From contig CALXQJ010000002.1 in the NCBI GenBank assembly GCA_944390575.1, positions 1 to 64,000 on the forward strand: a stretch of DNA of 64,000 bases. Reading direction: 5' to 3'. Below, piece by piece: positions 8,563-17,100 of the stretch. The notes under the pieces are model-generated. The model searched no databases. It was not told where the DNA came from and was given only the letters and a program-made list of their open reading frames with translations. The DNA comes from an uncultured Spirochaetota bacterium (GTDB lineage Bacteria > Spirochaetota > Brachyspiria > Brachyspirales > Brachyspiraceae). Every line of letters starts with the position of its first letter. The first letter of the stretch is position 1. A program made the translations under genes and the position numbers.

Positions 8563-9501
8563 ATGAAGAACATAAAAATATCTACTTTAGATGAAAAATC
8601 TATATTAGAATTAGAAAATACAGATGAGGCTATAACTATCTTTATAGATGATCAAGGTACTACTAAAGATAAGTTAATGGTTTTAAATGATTTATTAGAA
8701 AAGAAAGAAAATGTTACAGTTAATATATCTTCTTCTAATATTTCTACAGACAAAAATCATATAGTGGGAATTAATTTATTAAAGTATATTCTTTCTGTTA
8801 GGAATTTAGATTTTTATTCTTCTATAAATAGCAGATTGTCACACTTAAAAGATTTTTCTAAACTTATACATATAAGACGATTAAGATTATATGGAGAGCT
8901 TGAAAGAGATATTTCATTTCTTCCATTAGATCCTTTAGAAGAGCTTGAGAGTATTTATATTGATAATGGTCTTACTCTTAAACAGGATGTTTATTTAGAA
9001 AGAAGAGAAACACTAAGAGAGATAGGAGCTTCTCTTTTTAGAATGGAGTCTTTCAGTAAGAATCCAAATATTGTAAAGATAGCTATTTTATCATCTGTTA
9101 CTTGCCCTGATATGATATATAAAAAATTACCTAATCTAAAGAGCATATATATAGAGAAGGGTAATGGAATTAATAATTTTTCTTTTTTGAACACTATTAA
9201 AACTTTAGAAGAGATAGAGCTTAATGATATAAAATCTTTAACTTCTATTCCTGATTTGAGTAGTTTGAATAATTTAGAAAAAGTTGTTCTTAAGAATTTA
9301 AGAAATTTAGATAATATAGATTATATAATTAATAATAAGAATATCAAAATATTGGTTATAGAGAATATAAAGTGTAAAATTAATATTGAAGAATTATATA
9401 ACATGGAAAGATTGAAATATATCAATATTATTACAGATGATAAGTTATATGATAAAAATGTAGCCAATGCTTTAGGAAATTTAGGATATCAAAAATATTA
9501 A
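8563..9501 (+). CDS. Leucine-rich-repeat-like cytoplasmic protein (hypothetical)
   Basis: The 312-residue protein has no signal peptide. It shows irregular repeats of about 22-25 residues with Leu/Ile spacing like that of leucine-rich repeats, for example LEELESIYIDNGL, LPNLKSIYIEKGN, LEEIELNDIKSL, LEKVVLKNLRNL and IKILVIENIKC (about residues 75-300). Such folds are usually protein-binding surfaces; the partner is unknown. Its start coincides with the transcript start predicted from the promoter just upstream, so it may be translated from a leaderless mRNA. Its TAA overlaps the TAA of the convergent kdsD gene in a shared TTAA at 9498-9501. Confidence 0.6.
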   Translation: MKNIKISTLDEKSILELENTDEAITIFIDDQGTTKDKLMVLNDLLEKKENVTVNISSSNISTDKNHIVGINLLKYILSVRNLDFYSSINSRLSHLKDFSKLIHIRRLRLYGELERDISFLPLDPLEELESIYIDNGLTLKQDVYLERRETLREIGASLFRMESFSKNPNIVKIAILSSVTCPDMIYKKLPNLKSIYIEKGNGINNFSFLNTIKTLEEIELNDIKSLTSIPDLSSLNNLEKVVLKNLRNLDNIDYIINNKNIKILVIENIKCKINIEELYNMERLKYINIITDDKLYDKNVANALGNLGYQKY

Positions 9502-10460
9502 AACGCTTTTGTTTTTAGAATATCGTGAATATGTAATACACCTATAGGTATTTTTCCTTTTTCTGTATCTTCTACTACTATTAGATTTGTGATTTTACCT
9601 TCCATTATGTGTAGAGCTTCACCTATTAATGTATTTTGATATATAGTTTTTGGATTTTTATTCATTATGTCTTTAACTAATATATCTGATATAGAACTTT
9701 GTTTAATAAGTATTCTTTTTAAATCTCCATCAACAATACATCCCTCTAAAATACCATTATCATTAATAACAATAGCAATACCAAGTTTGTGTTCTATAAT
9801 TTTTAATAGACAATCGTGTAAAGTTGTATTTGTATTAATTAGAGGTAAATTATCTTTATGCATTAATTTTTTTACCTCAGAGAGTTGACGTCCTAAACTT
9901 CCACCAGGATGATATATAGCAAAATCTTCAGCCTTAAATCCTCTCACTTCCATTAATGCAGTAGCAATAGCATCCGATAAAGCAAGCGATACAGTAGTAG
10001 ATGTAGTAGGAGCTAATTTTAAAGGACAAGCCTCTTCTTTTACATATATTAATAATGTAATATCAGCATATTTAGCTAAAGTAGATTCTTTATTATTTGT
10101 AATAGCTATATATTTTATATTTTGTCTACACAGCCAATTTACAAGCTCTATAATCTCTCGAGACTCTCCAGCATTAGAATATAAAATAAGATAATCATCT
10201 TTTGTAATCATTCCAAAATCACCATGATTACATTCATTAGGATCAACATAAAAAGAAGGTGTACCCGTAGAAGCAAAAGTAGCAGCTGCCTTTCTTGCTA
10301 TAAAACCACTTTTTCCTACCCCAGAAGTAATAACTCTACCCTTAACATCCAATAAAGTTTGAACAGCTCTTTCAAATTCTTTATCTATTTTTAGTGATAG
10401 ATTCTTGATTCCCTCACTTTCTAATATTAAAGTAGTTCTTCCTCTTTCTATGATATTCAT
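9498..10460 (-). CDS. kdsD: D-arabinose 5-phosphate isomerase (KdsD/KpsF family)
   Basis: This enzyme converts D-ribulose 5-phosphate to D-arabinose 5-phosphate, the first step toward Kdo for lipopolysaccharide or lipo-oligosaccharide. The 320-residue protein has an SIS sugar-isomerase domain (about 30-170, with VITSGVGKSGFIARKAAATFASTG, ...NECNHGDFGMI... and LAPTTSTTVSLALSDAIATALM). Two CBS domains follow (about 200-318). Domain order and length are those of KdsD. AAGG lies nine bases before the ATG. It is the last gene of the long minus-strand run. Together with lpxD it shows lipid A/Kdo-type chemistry in this organism. Confidence 0.93.
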   Translation of the reverse strand: MNIIERGRTTLILESEGIKNLSLKIDKEFERAVQTLLDVKGRVITSGVGKSGFIARKAAATFASTGTPSFYVDPNECNHGDFGMITKDDYLILYSNAGESREIIELVNWLCRQNIKYIAITNNKESTLAKYADITLLIYVKEEACPLKLAPTTSTTVSLALSDAIATALMEVRGFKAEDFAIYHPGGSLGRQLSEVKKLMHKDNLPLINTNTTLHDCLLKIIEHKLGIAIVINDNGILEGCIVDGDLKRILIKQSSISDILVKDIMNKNPKTIYQNTLIGEALHIMEGKITNLIVVEDTEKGKIPIGVLHIHDILKTKAF

Positions 10461-10471
10461 AAAAATATACC

Positions 10472-10600
10472 TTAATCTATAACCGCACTTATTAAGTGTC
10501 CAGCTAATCTTTCTATAGCTTTATCTATATATTTTTTACTTTTTAATTTCTTTTTATATAGGTCTATTTTCTTATAATTAATTTTTACTGCCGTTTTCAT
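10472..10600 (-). CDS. Very small basic protein, weak FlgM-like C-terminal pattern
   Basis: I place the start at the ATG 10598-10600, preceded by AGGGG nine bases upstream, giving 42 residues; a longer form starting at 10663 would overlap yraN by 53 bp and lacks this support. The sequence is strongly basic in its first half (KINYKKIDLYKKKLKSKKY) and ends in an amphipathic helix (AIERLAGHLISAVID). The layout, a YKKKLKSKKY-type segment before an AxxLAxxLI helix, faintly recalls the sigma28-binding C-terminus of FlgM, but it is too short to be sure. It sits 10 bp after yraN in the same operon. The function is unknown. Confidence 0.45.
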   Translation of the reverse strand: MKTAVKINYKKIDLYKKKLKSKKYIDKAIERLAGHLISAVID

Positions 10601-10610
10601 AAATAAACCC

Positions 10611-10973
10611 CTATATAAAAATATCTTCAATAAAAGATATTTCTCTATTTTGTGGGGTATCATCTATCAAAACAGCCCCAAAGGAACATTTTTGATTTAA
10701 ACCTAATCCTTTTTCAATTAAGTATTGCTCAGCTGTATTATATAATTTTCTCTTTTTCTTTTCTGTAATAGAATAAGCTGAATATCCAAAACTTCCTTGT
10801 CTTCGATATTTTACTTCGATAAACACAACAACAACTCCTTTTGTCATTATTAAATCAATCTCACCTCTATCCTTAGTTCTATAATTTTTTTCAACTAAAT
10901 TATATCCAAGTTTTATGAGATATTCTAAGGCTATACTCTCTCCTAGATCGCCTATTTTTTTATTATTTTTCAT
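10611..10973 (-). CDS. YraN/UPF0102 family endonuclease-like protein
   Basis: The 120-residue protein matches the small UPF0102 family: GDLGESIALEYLIKLGYNLVEKNYRTKDRGEIDLIM, then VVVFIEVKYRRQGSFGYSAYSITEKKKRKL. This is an endonuclease-like core with the conserved acidic residues of GEIDLI and the E-x-K of IEVKYR. The cellular role of the family is poorly defined and may concern DNA repair or recombination. Its ATG overlaps the TAA of the upstream HD-GYP gene by one base, so the two are translationally coupled. Proximity to rnhB is common in other bacteria. Confidence 0.88.
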   Translation of the reverse strand: MKNNKKIGDLGESIALEYLIKLGYNLVEKNYRTKDRGEIDLIMTKGVVVVFIEVKYRRQGSFGYSAYSITEKKKRKLYNTAEQYLIEKGLGLNQKCSFGAVLIDDTPQNREISFIEDIFI

Positions 10974-12175
10974 TATACATTAAATACTCTACTATTAACC
11001 TCCTCCAAGAAGTTAATATCTTTATCTACTTTTTTGATAAAAATATTACTACTTTCTACTAAATTAATAACTTCACCATCATCTATAAATACATTGTTTT
11101 CATCTGTTAAAATTTTGATAATAGGTCTTATAGGAAAAGCTGAGTTCGTAGCAAAAACAAGCCCCTTTCTATTATCATTCAATACAACAACAGTACCAAC
11201 AGGGTATACAGAAAATCTTGAAACAAATACTTTAGCTATAGTAGGGTCGTATTTGACATTAGCTCCTTGTAGTATTTCTCGAATAGCATCTGATAATAAT
11301 ACCTTAGTTGTATCTGTATTAGCTTGAAAAGCATCTATTTGAAACTCTGATTTTTCTTCTGTCTTAACTCTTGTATATTTTAGCTTTTTTTCTATAGCAT
11401 GTGCTATAGCTACTATTTTCGCATATATATGAATATTGTTTCCACTTATACCACGTGGATACCCTTGCCCATTAAAAAACTCATGATGCTCTAAAGGAAT
11501 AATAGCAATTTCTTCATCCAAGCGGAAATTGCTTTTCATAATCTTATATCCATATACAGTGTGTTTTTTTACCTCATTATACTCATCTTTAGTAAACTTA
11601 TTAATTTTTCTAAATATCTTATCAGGAACTTGTACCAAACCTATATCATACAATGCAGCACCAACACCAAGCTTTTTTAATTTAGTATCATTAATCTGCA
11701 TTTCTTTACCTATTATCATAGAAATAATAGATACATTCAAAGAACGAATAAAGTATTCATCTTCTTTAGGAAGATTGTATATATTTAAAAGCTGTATAAC
11801 ACTATTTAAATTTCTATTTAATAAATCTATAAGCTCATCTATAATCTCATTAAGTTCATTAATATTTACTATATTATTGTTCTTAAAGTTTAATAAGTTA
11901 ATTTTCATCTTCTTTATAGCTTTAAGATAAATACCATGGAAAACTCTATATTCTACTAAGAAATTATCAAAATCTTCTGATGTATTTCCACTACTAGAAG
12001 AACTTTCATCTTTGATATATACTTCATTAATCTCCCATTTTTTTAGTCTATCTATATCAGCTTGTTCTATATCTATAAATTTACTAATAGCTAAAAATTC
12101 ATTATCTAAATAAATATCTTGTTTATCAGCTTCAGTAGTGATATTATCTAACTTTATTTTTGTAAAATTTTCCAT
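10973..12175 (-). CDS. HD-GYP domain protein with degenerate active site
   Basis: The 400-residue cytoplasmic protein has an HD-GYP domain at about residues 145-275. Active HD-GYP enzymes hydrolyse cyclic-di-GMP with a metal centre. Here the HD dyad motif HDIGK reads Y176-D-I-G-L180, so the metal-binding His and the conserved Lys are gone. The late aspartate of the usual AIxDxxDA motif reads AIAHAIE. H205 (KHTVYGY), H230-H231 (EHHEFFNGQGYP) and the GYP motif remain. The N-terminal about 120 residues and the C-terminal tail match no domain I know. I infer loss of phosphodiesterase activity, with a possible role as a binding or regulatory protein. It overlaps yraN by one base and follows the flhB-like gene by 2 bp. 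Confidence 0.8.
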   Translation of the reverse strand: MENFTKIKLDNITTEADKQDIYLDNEFLAISKFIDIEQADIDRLKKWEINEVYIKDESSSSSGNTSEDFDNFLVEYRVFHGIYLKAIKKMKINLLNFKNNNIVNINELNEIIDELIDLLNRNLNSVIQLLNIYNLPKEDEYFIRSLNVSIISMIIGKEMQINDTKLKKLGVGAALYDIGLVQVPDKIFRKINKFTKDEYNEVKKHTVYGYKIMKSNFRLDEEIAIIPLEHHEFFNGQGYPRGISGNNIHIYAKIVAIAHAIEKKLKYTRVKTEEKSEFQIDAFQANTDTTKVLLSDAIREILQGANVKYDPTIAKVFVSRFSVYPVGTVVVLNDNRKGLVFATNSAFPIRPIIKILTDENNVFIDDGEVINLVESSNIFIKKVDKDINFLEEVNSRVFNV

Positions 12176-12177
12176 AA

Positions 12178-12450
12178 TTATGATAACTCAGCCTTTAATT
12201 GATATACATACTTGAGAATAATACTAACAGCCTCATATACAGAATAAGGTATTTCATCTCCAACTTTTAATTTTAATAGTTCATCTGCAGTTTCTGTATC
12301 TTTAACCACAGCTATATTATTCTTATTAGCTATTTCTACTATCTTCCTAGCTAAATAGTTCTCACCCTTAGATATAACAACAGGAGCATTATGTACTTCT
12401 CTGTCATATACAAGTGCTATAGCTTTATCCTCTTTTTTACTTTTTTTCAT
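12178..12450 (-). CDS. FlhB C-terminal-domain-like protein (YlqH/EscU family, cytoplasmic)
   Basis: The 90-residue protein matches the cytoplasmic domain of FlhB-type export switch proteins: KAIALVYDREVHNAPVVISKG, then ARKIVEIANKNNIAVVKDTETADEL and VGDEIPYSVYEAVSIILKYVYQL. It has no membrane segments and no NPTH autocleavage site, as in B. subtilis YlqH. These stand-alone FlhB-like proteins may modulate or partly replace the FlhB C-domain in flagellar export. It overlaps the upstream gene by 14 bp. The order rnhB, ylqG-like, ylqH-like matches the arrangement recalled from Bacillus. Confidence 0.85.
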   Translation of the reverse strand: MKKSKKEDKAIALVYDREVHNAPVVISKGENYLARKIVEIANKNNIAVVKDTETADELLKLKVGDEIPYSVYEAVSIILKYVYQLKAELS

Positions 12451-13486
12451 AATTCTCTAAATATTCCATCTCTAACTTTATATTATCAAATTCTTTTAAT
12501 TTACTATAAATATTAATTTCATTTAATTTATAGTATAATCTCTTATCAAAAAATAAAACTCTTATTATATAATAATCGTATTCTTTTTTTATATCAATAT
12601 TACAAATATCATTTTTATTATCATCATATACTATAAAAGTGAACTTTGTATTAGAATTATTTTCATAGTCTTTAAATATATATAATGATAATTCTTTTAC
12701 TTCATTGTTAATAATAATTGGTATAGGTATAAGAAATGTATTTTCTTTATTTCCTCTTTTCTTTTTATTAGAAGATAAAACTTTTAAAAGAAGTATAAAA
12801 ATACTCTTTTCATCATTAGATAAATCTTTTTTTATACTGTCAAAAAGAATAGACAATATAGCAAAATACCCATTATTATCTACATACTCTTTTATATCAT
12901 TATTATCAAGTAATGTAAATAATATTTCGGTTATTTTATTCTTTATGTTAGAGTTTTTTATTGCTATTAATTTATCAAATATACTATTTAGCATTCTTAA
13001 TTCTTCTACTGTAAAGTAGATTTCATTAGACAGAGATGTGAGTATAAAGTTTTTTTTATGACTATTAATATTAGGTAGATATTTTAGTATAGTTTCTATA
13101 TATAGAATATTTTTTTCACTTGGCTTTATATTTCTTGATACTAATAGGGTAGTGATATCATCATTTTCTTTTTTTATTAGTATATTATCATTAAGATTTT
13201 TATTATTTTTTATATTCTCTTTTGCTTCTTCTATTGTTTTAGCATCTTTTATTATACTTAGTGTAAACATATTATCTTTTTCTACTTTTTCCACTAGTGC
13301 AAAACCTTTATCTATTATTCCATTTTTGAATATAGCTACAACTTTATTGCCCATAATATTAATAATAGCTTTATTATTATCTATTTGTCTCATAAGAGCA
13401 TACTGAACAATATCACCATTTTTAATAGCTTTAGGTTCTTTATTTAGCATATATTGCATTATTTTTTTATTATTAATATTAATCAT
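12437..13486 (-). CDS. YlqG/FliK-like protein (hypothetical)
   Basis: The 349-residue protein has no signal peptide or membrane segment. Its last about 100 residues have the layout of the FliK hook-length control C-domain: PIPIIINNEVKELSLYIFK (compare LPIFLNGExxELxLxI), then a strand-rich region and the final helical part LKEFDNIKLEMEYLENYEKK. The N-terminal part (about 20-80) looks like a beta-rich domain. The motif match is weak; the assignment rests mainly on position, since Bacillus-type genomes place a FliK-like ylqG between rnhB and ylqH. It may act with the FlhB-like protein in export switching. It starts 3 bp after the rnhB stop. Confidence 0.6.
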   Translation of the reverse strand: MININNKKIMQYMLNKEPKAIKNGDIVQYALMRQIDNNKAIINIMGNKVVAIFKNGIIDKGFALVEKVEKDNMFTLSIIKDAKTIEEAKENIKNNKNLNDNILIKKENDDITTLLVSRNIKPSEKNILYIETILKYLPNINSHKKNFILTSLSNEIYFTVEELRMLNSIFDKLIAIKNSNIKNKITEILFTLLDNNDIKEYVDNNGYFAILSILFDSIKKDLSNDEKSIFILLLKVLSSNKKKRGNKENTFLIPIPIIINNEVKELSLYIFKDYENNSNTKFTFIVYDDNKNDICNIDIKKEYDYYIIRVLFFDKRLYYKLNEINIYSKLKEFDNIKLEMEYLENYEKK

Positions 13487-13489
13487 AAA

Positions 13490-14164
13490 TTATTTTCTAT
13501 TTTTTTTACCATAAGATTTTATAGGTTCAAATGAATATCTATGCCTATCGCTTGGACTATACTTTATTATACTCTCTATATGTTCTTTAGTTCCATACCC
13601 TTTATTTTTATGAATTAAATACTTTTTATATTCATCATCAATATTTTCCATAGCTTTATCTCTAGAAACCTTTGCAATAATACTTGCACAAGCAATAGAG
13701 TAGCTTCTAAAATCACCTTTTATTATAGCCTCTTGCTTTATATTGATATCTAAGTTTAGAGCATCTATAAATAGAATATCTGGTTTTATATTTAGTTGTT
13801 CTATAGCTTTAATCATTGCGTATTTTGTAGCATTTAATATATTGATTTCATCTATTATTTTTTCTGATGCAGAATATACAGAGTAGGATAGGGCATTTTC
13901 TATAATTTGATGATATAGTTTTTCTCTTTTTTTAGCAGATATTTTTTTAGAGTCATTAATATCTTTTATTATATTTTCTCTAATAATATTATTTTGACTA
14001 TCTAATTGTAGTGGCATAATGACGGCTGAAACAGTGACCTCTCCAAAAAGAGAGCCACGTCCAACCTCATCTAATCCACAAATATATTTATAACCTTCTC
14101 TAAGGTATTTTTCTTCAAAGTATAATTTATTATCTAAATTATTATCATCTTCAAATAAATACAT
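13490..14164 (-). CDS. rnhB: Ribonuclease HII
   Basis: RNase HII cuts the RNA strand of RNA-DNA hybrids and starts removal of misincorporated ribonucleotides. The 224-residue protein contains the active-site motifs: YICGLDEVGRGSLFGEV (Asp-Glu of DEVGRG) at about residue 30, DSKKISAKKREKL, then FIDALNL and IIKGDFRSYSIACASIIAKVSRDKAM, with Asp and Ser/Ala positions as in the family. C-terminal HKNKGYGTKEH and SPSDRHRYSFEP are also standard. It starts 15 bp after the stop of the giant coiled-coil gene, with no terminator between, so it probably belongs to the same transcript unless a promoter lies inside the giant gene. Confidence 0.96.
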   Translation of the reverse strand: MYLFEDDNNLDNKLYFEEKYLREGYKYICGLDEVGRGSLFGEVTVSAVIMPLQLDSQNNIIRENIIKDINDSKKISAKKREKLYHQIIENALSYSVYSASEKIIDEINILNATKYAMIKAIEQLNIKPDILFIDALNLDINIKQEAIIKGDFRSYSIACASIIAKVSRDKAMENIDDEYKKYLIHKNKGYGTKEHIESIIKYSPSDRHRYSFEPIKSYGKKNRK

Positions 14165-14179
14165 ACTTCAAAAATCATA

Positions 14180-17100
14180 TTATAGATACTGCATCGCAAG
14201 GAAAACAGTAGCTCCAATACCAGTCAAAGAACCAAGTACAATAGCTAAATCATTATTTTTAGCTTGAGGTGTTGTATTTGTATTATTGATAGTTCTATTT
14301 TTTCTTATCTGTATAGATAATTTTTTCTCTAAGTTTTCTAAGCTCTGCTCTTGTAACATATCTCTTTGTCTTATTAGAGAATTAGTTTCCTCTCTTGCAG
14401 AGTTAAACTTATTATCAATATAGTTCTTTAACTCCTCACTTTTATTATTGTCTGTTCTTAATTTTCTTCTAACAGCTCTTAATATATTTTCTCTATCTTT
14501 GTTACAAGTATCAATAACATCATAAGCATCTTTAAGTAGATTTTTATGTTTTTCTTCTAAGTTAGTTTCAAAAACTTGATTTCTCTTAGATTGTTCTTCA
14601 AGTTTATTATTAACACTTGTATTAATATCATCTATAAGCTTATTTGTTCTTCTACTATGAGAATTAATTTTCTTATTTGCATATTTTATTAAATCCTCAT
14701 GTGTCTTGTCATACTTACTCATCATCTCTGAAGTATTTTTCATAAGCTCATTATGAGTTCTAGTTAAGTATTCATTAAACTCTTTATTTTTATTATCTTG
14801 CTCCATAATCTTATTAGATATAATGTCATTATGATCTTTTATAGCACTATTAAGATTATTTTCCACATTGCGAATAATATCAGCATTAATAGCATTATTA
14901 CGCTCTAATAAGTCCTTAGTGCTTCTAATCAAGTCTTCATTATTTCTTGTTATAGCATCATTAAGAGCGAAATTTTTTCTATCTTGCTCATCTAATCTAT
15001 TATTAACACTTTGATTAATAACTCTAATTAGTTCATTATTCTGTCTAGTTTGCTCTTCTAAAGATTTATTAGCACTATTTATAATATCTTCATAAGTTTT
15101 ATCATGCTTTCTAAGCATTTCAGTAGTACTTCTGATAAGCTCTTCATGATTCTTATTTAGATACTCAGTGAACTCTCTATTTTTATTATCATTTTCAACC
15201 ATCTTTACATTGATAGTATTATTATGTTCATCAAGTGCACTATATAGATTATCTTGAACTTCTCTTATTATCTGACTATTTAGTGCATTATTTTTTTCTA
15301 ATAAATCCTTAGCACTTCTAATTAGCTCTTCATTATTTTTGCTAATATACTCACTAAGTTGATAATTTTTTCTATCCTGTTCATTAAGTTTAGCATTAAC
15401 ACTTAAATTAATAGCATTAATTAAGTCATTATTTTGTCTGCTTTGCTTTTTTAATGATCTATGAGCCTTACCTAAAATATTTTGATAAGTTTGATCATGT
15501 TTCTGAAGCATTTCAGTAGTATTTTTAACTAAAGCTTCGTGAGTTTTACTTAAATGATCGTTAAACTCTTTATTTTTACTATCCTGTTCCATAATCTTAT
15601 AAGTCATATTTGTATTATGATCTTTTATCATCTGATTAAGATTATTTTCAACATTCTGTATTATTTGACTATTAACGATATTATTCTTTTCTAATAAATC
15701 TCTTGTAGACTTAATTAAGTCCTCATGATCTTTAGTAATAGCCTCATTAATAGCATTAGTTTTTCTATCTTGCTCATTAAGTCTGTAGTTTACACTATTA
15801 TTTAATGCATTAATAAGCTCATTATTTTGTTTTGTCTGTTCTTCTAATCTTCTATTAGTATCATTAACTATATTCTGATAACTCTGATCATGTTTTTGAA
15901 GCATTTCTGTAGTGCTTCTGATTAGAGATTCTTGAGTTTTAGCTAAATAGTCATTAAACTCTTTGTTTTTATTATCTTGTTGTAAGATTTTATAGTTTAT
16001 AATACTATCTTGCTCTTTTATAGAATTATTAAGATTAGCTTGTACTTCTCTCATAATTTCTGAGTTTAGAGCATTATTTTTTTCTAATAAATCTTTAGCA
16101 TTTTTAATTAAATCTTCATGAGTTTTAGTGAAAGATTCATTTAACTCTTGATTTTTTCTGTCTTGCTCATTAATTCTAGAGTTTACAGTTAGATTAATAG
16201 CATTTATTAAATCATTATTCTGTTTACTCTGCTTTCTTAAAGATCTATTAGCCTTACCTAATATCTCCTGATATGTTTTATCATGCTGTTGTAGCATATC
16301 AGTAGTATTTTTTAGTAGAGCTTCATGAGTTTTAGTTAGATATTCATTAAAGCTTCTGTTTTTATTATCTTGCTCTATTATTTTAGAGTTTAGAGTATCA
16401 TTATAATCTCTCATCATATTATTGAAATTACTTTCTACATTTTGAATAATCTGAGAGTTTAGAGCATTATTTTTCTCTAATAAATCTCTTGTAGTTTTAA
16501 TTAATTCTTCATGATCTTTAGTGATAGCTTCATTTAATGCATAATTTTTTCTATCTTGAGCCATCATCTTATCATTTACAGTATTATTAAGAGCTTTAAT
16601 AAGTTCATTATTTTGTCTTGTCTGCTCTTCTAATCTTCTGTTAGTACTGTCTACTATTGCTTGATAGCTTTGATCATGCTTTTGAAGCATTTCAGTAGTG
16701 TTTCTAAGTAGAGTTTCATGAGTTTTAGTTAGATAATCATTAAACTCTTTATTTTTATTATCTTGTTCTAATATCTTAAATCCTATATTAGCATCATGTG
16801 TTTTTATAGTATTATCAAGATTATATTGAACTTCTTTAATAATTTCAGAGTTCATAGCATTATTTCTTTCTAATAACTCTTTAGCACTATTAATTAACTC
16901 TTCATGACTCTTAGCAAAAGATTCACTTAAAGCATCATTTTTTCTATCTTGTTCATTAAGTCTAGAGTTAACAGTTAAGTTTATAGCATTAATAAGCTCA
17001 GCATTTTGTCTACTTTGTTTTCTTAAAGATTTATTAGCCTTACCTAATATCTCTTGATAAGATTTATCATGCTGTTGTAGCATTTCAGTAGTATTTCTTA

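Noticed and set aside
10601-10663. Longer form of the tiny gene overlapping yraN
   Set aside because: The ATG at 10600 has an AGGGG site; the extra residues only mirror the yraN coding sequence in another frame.
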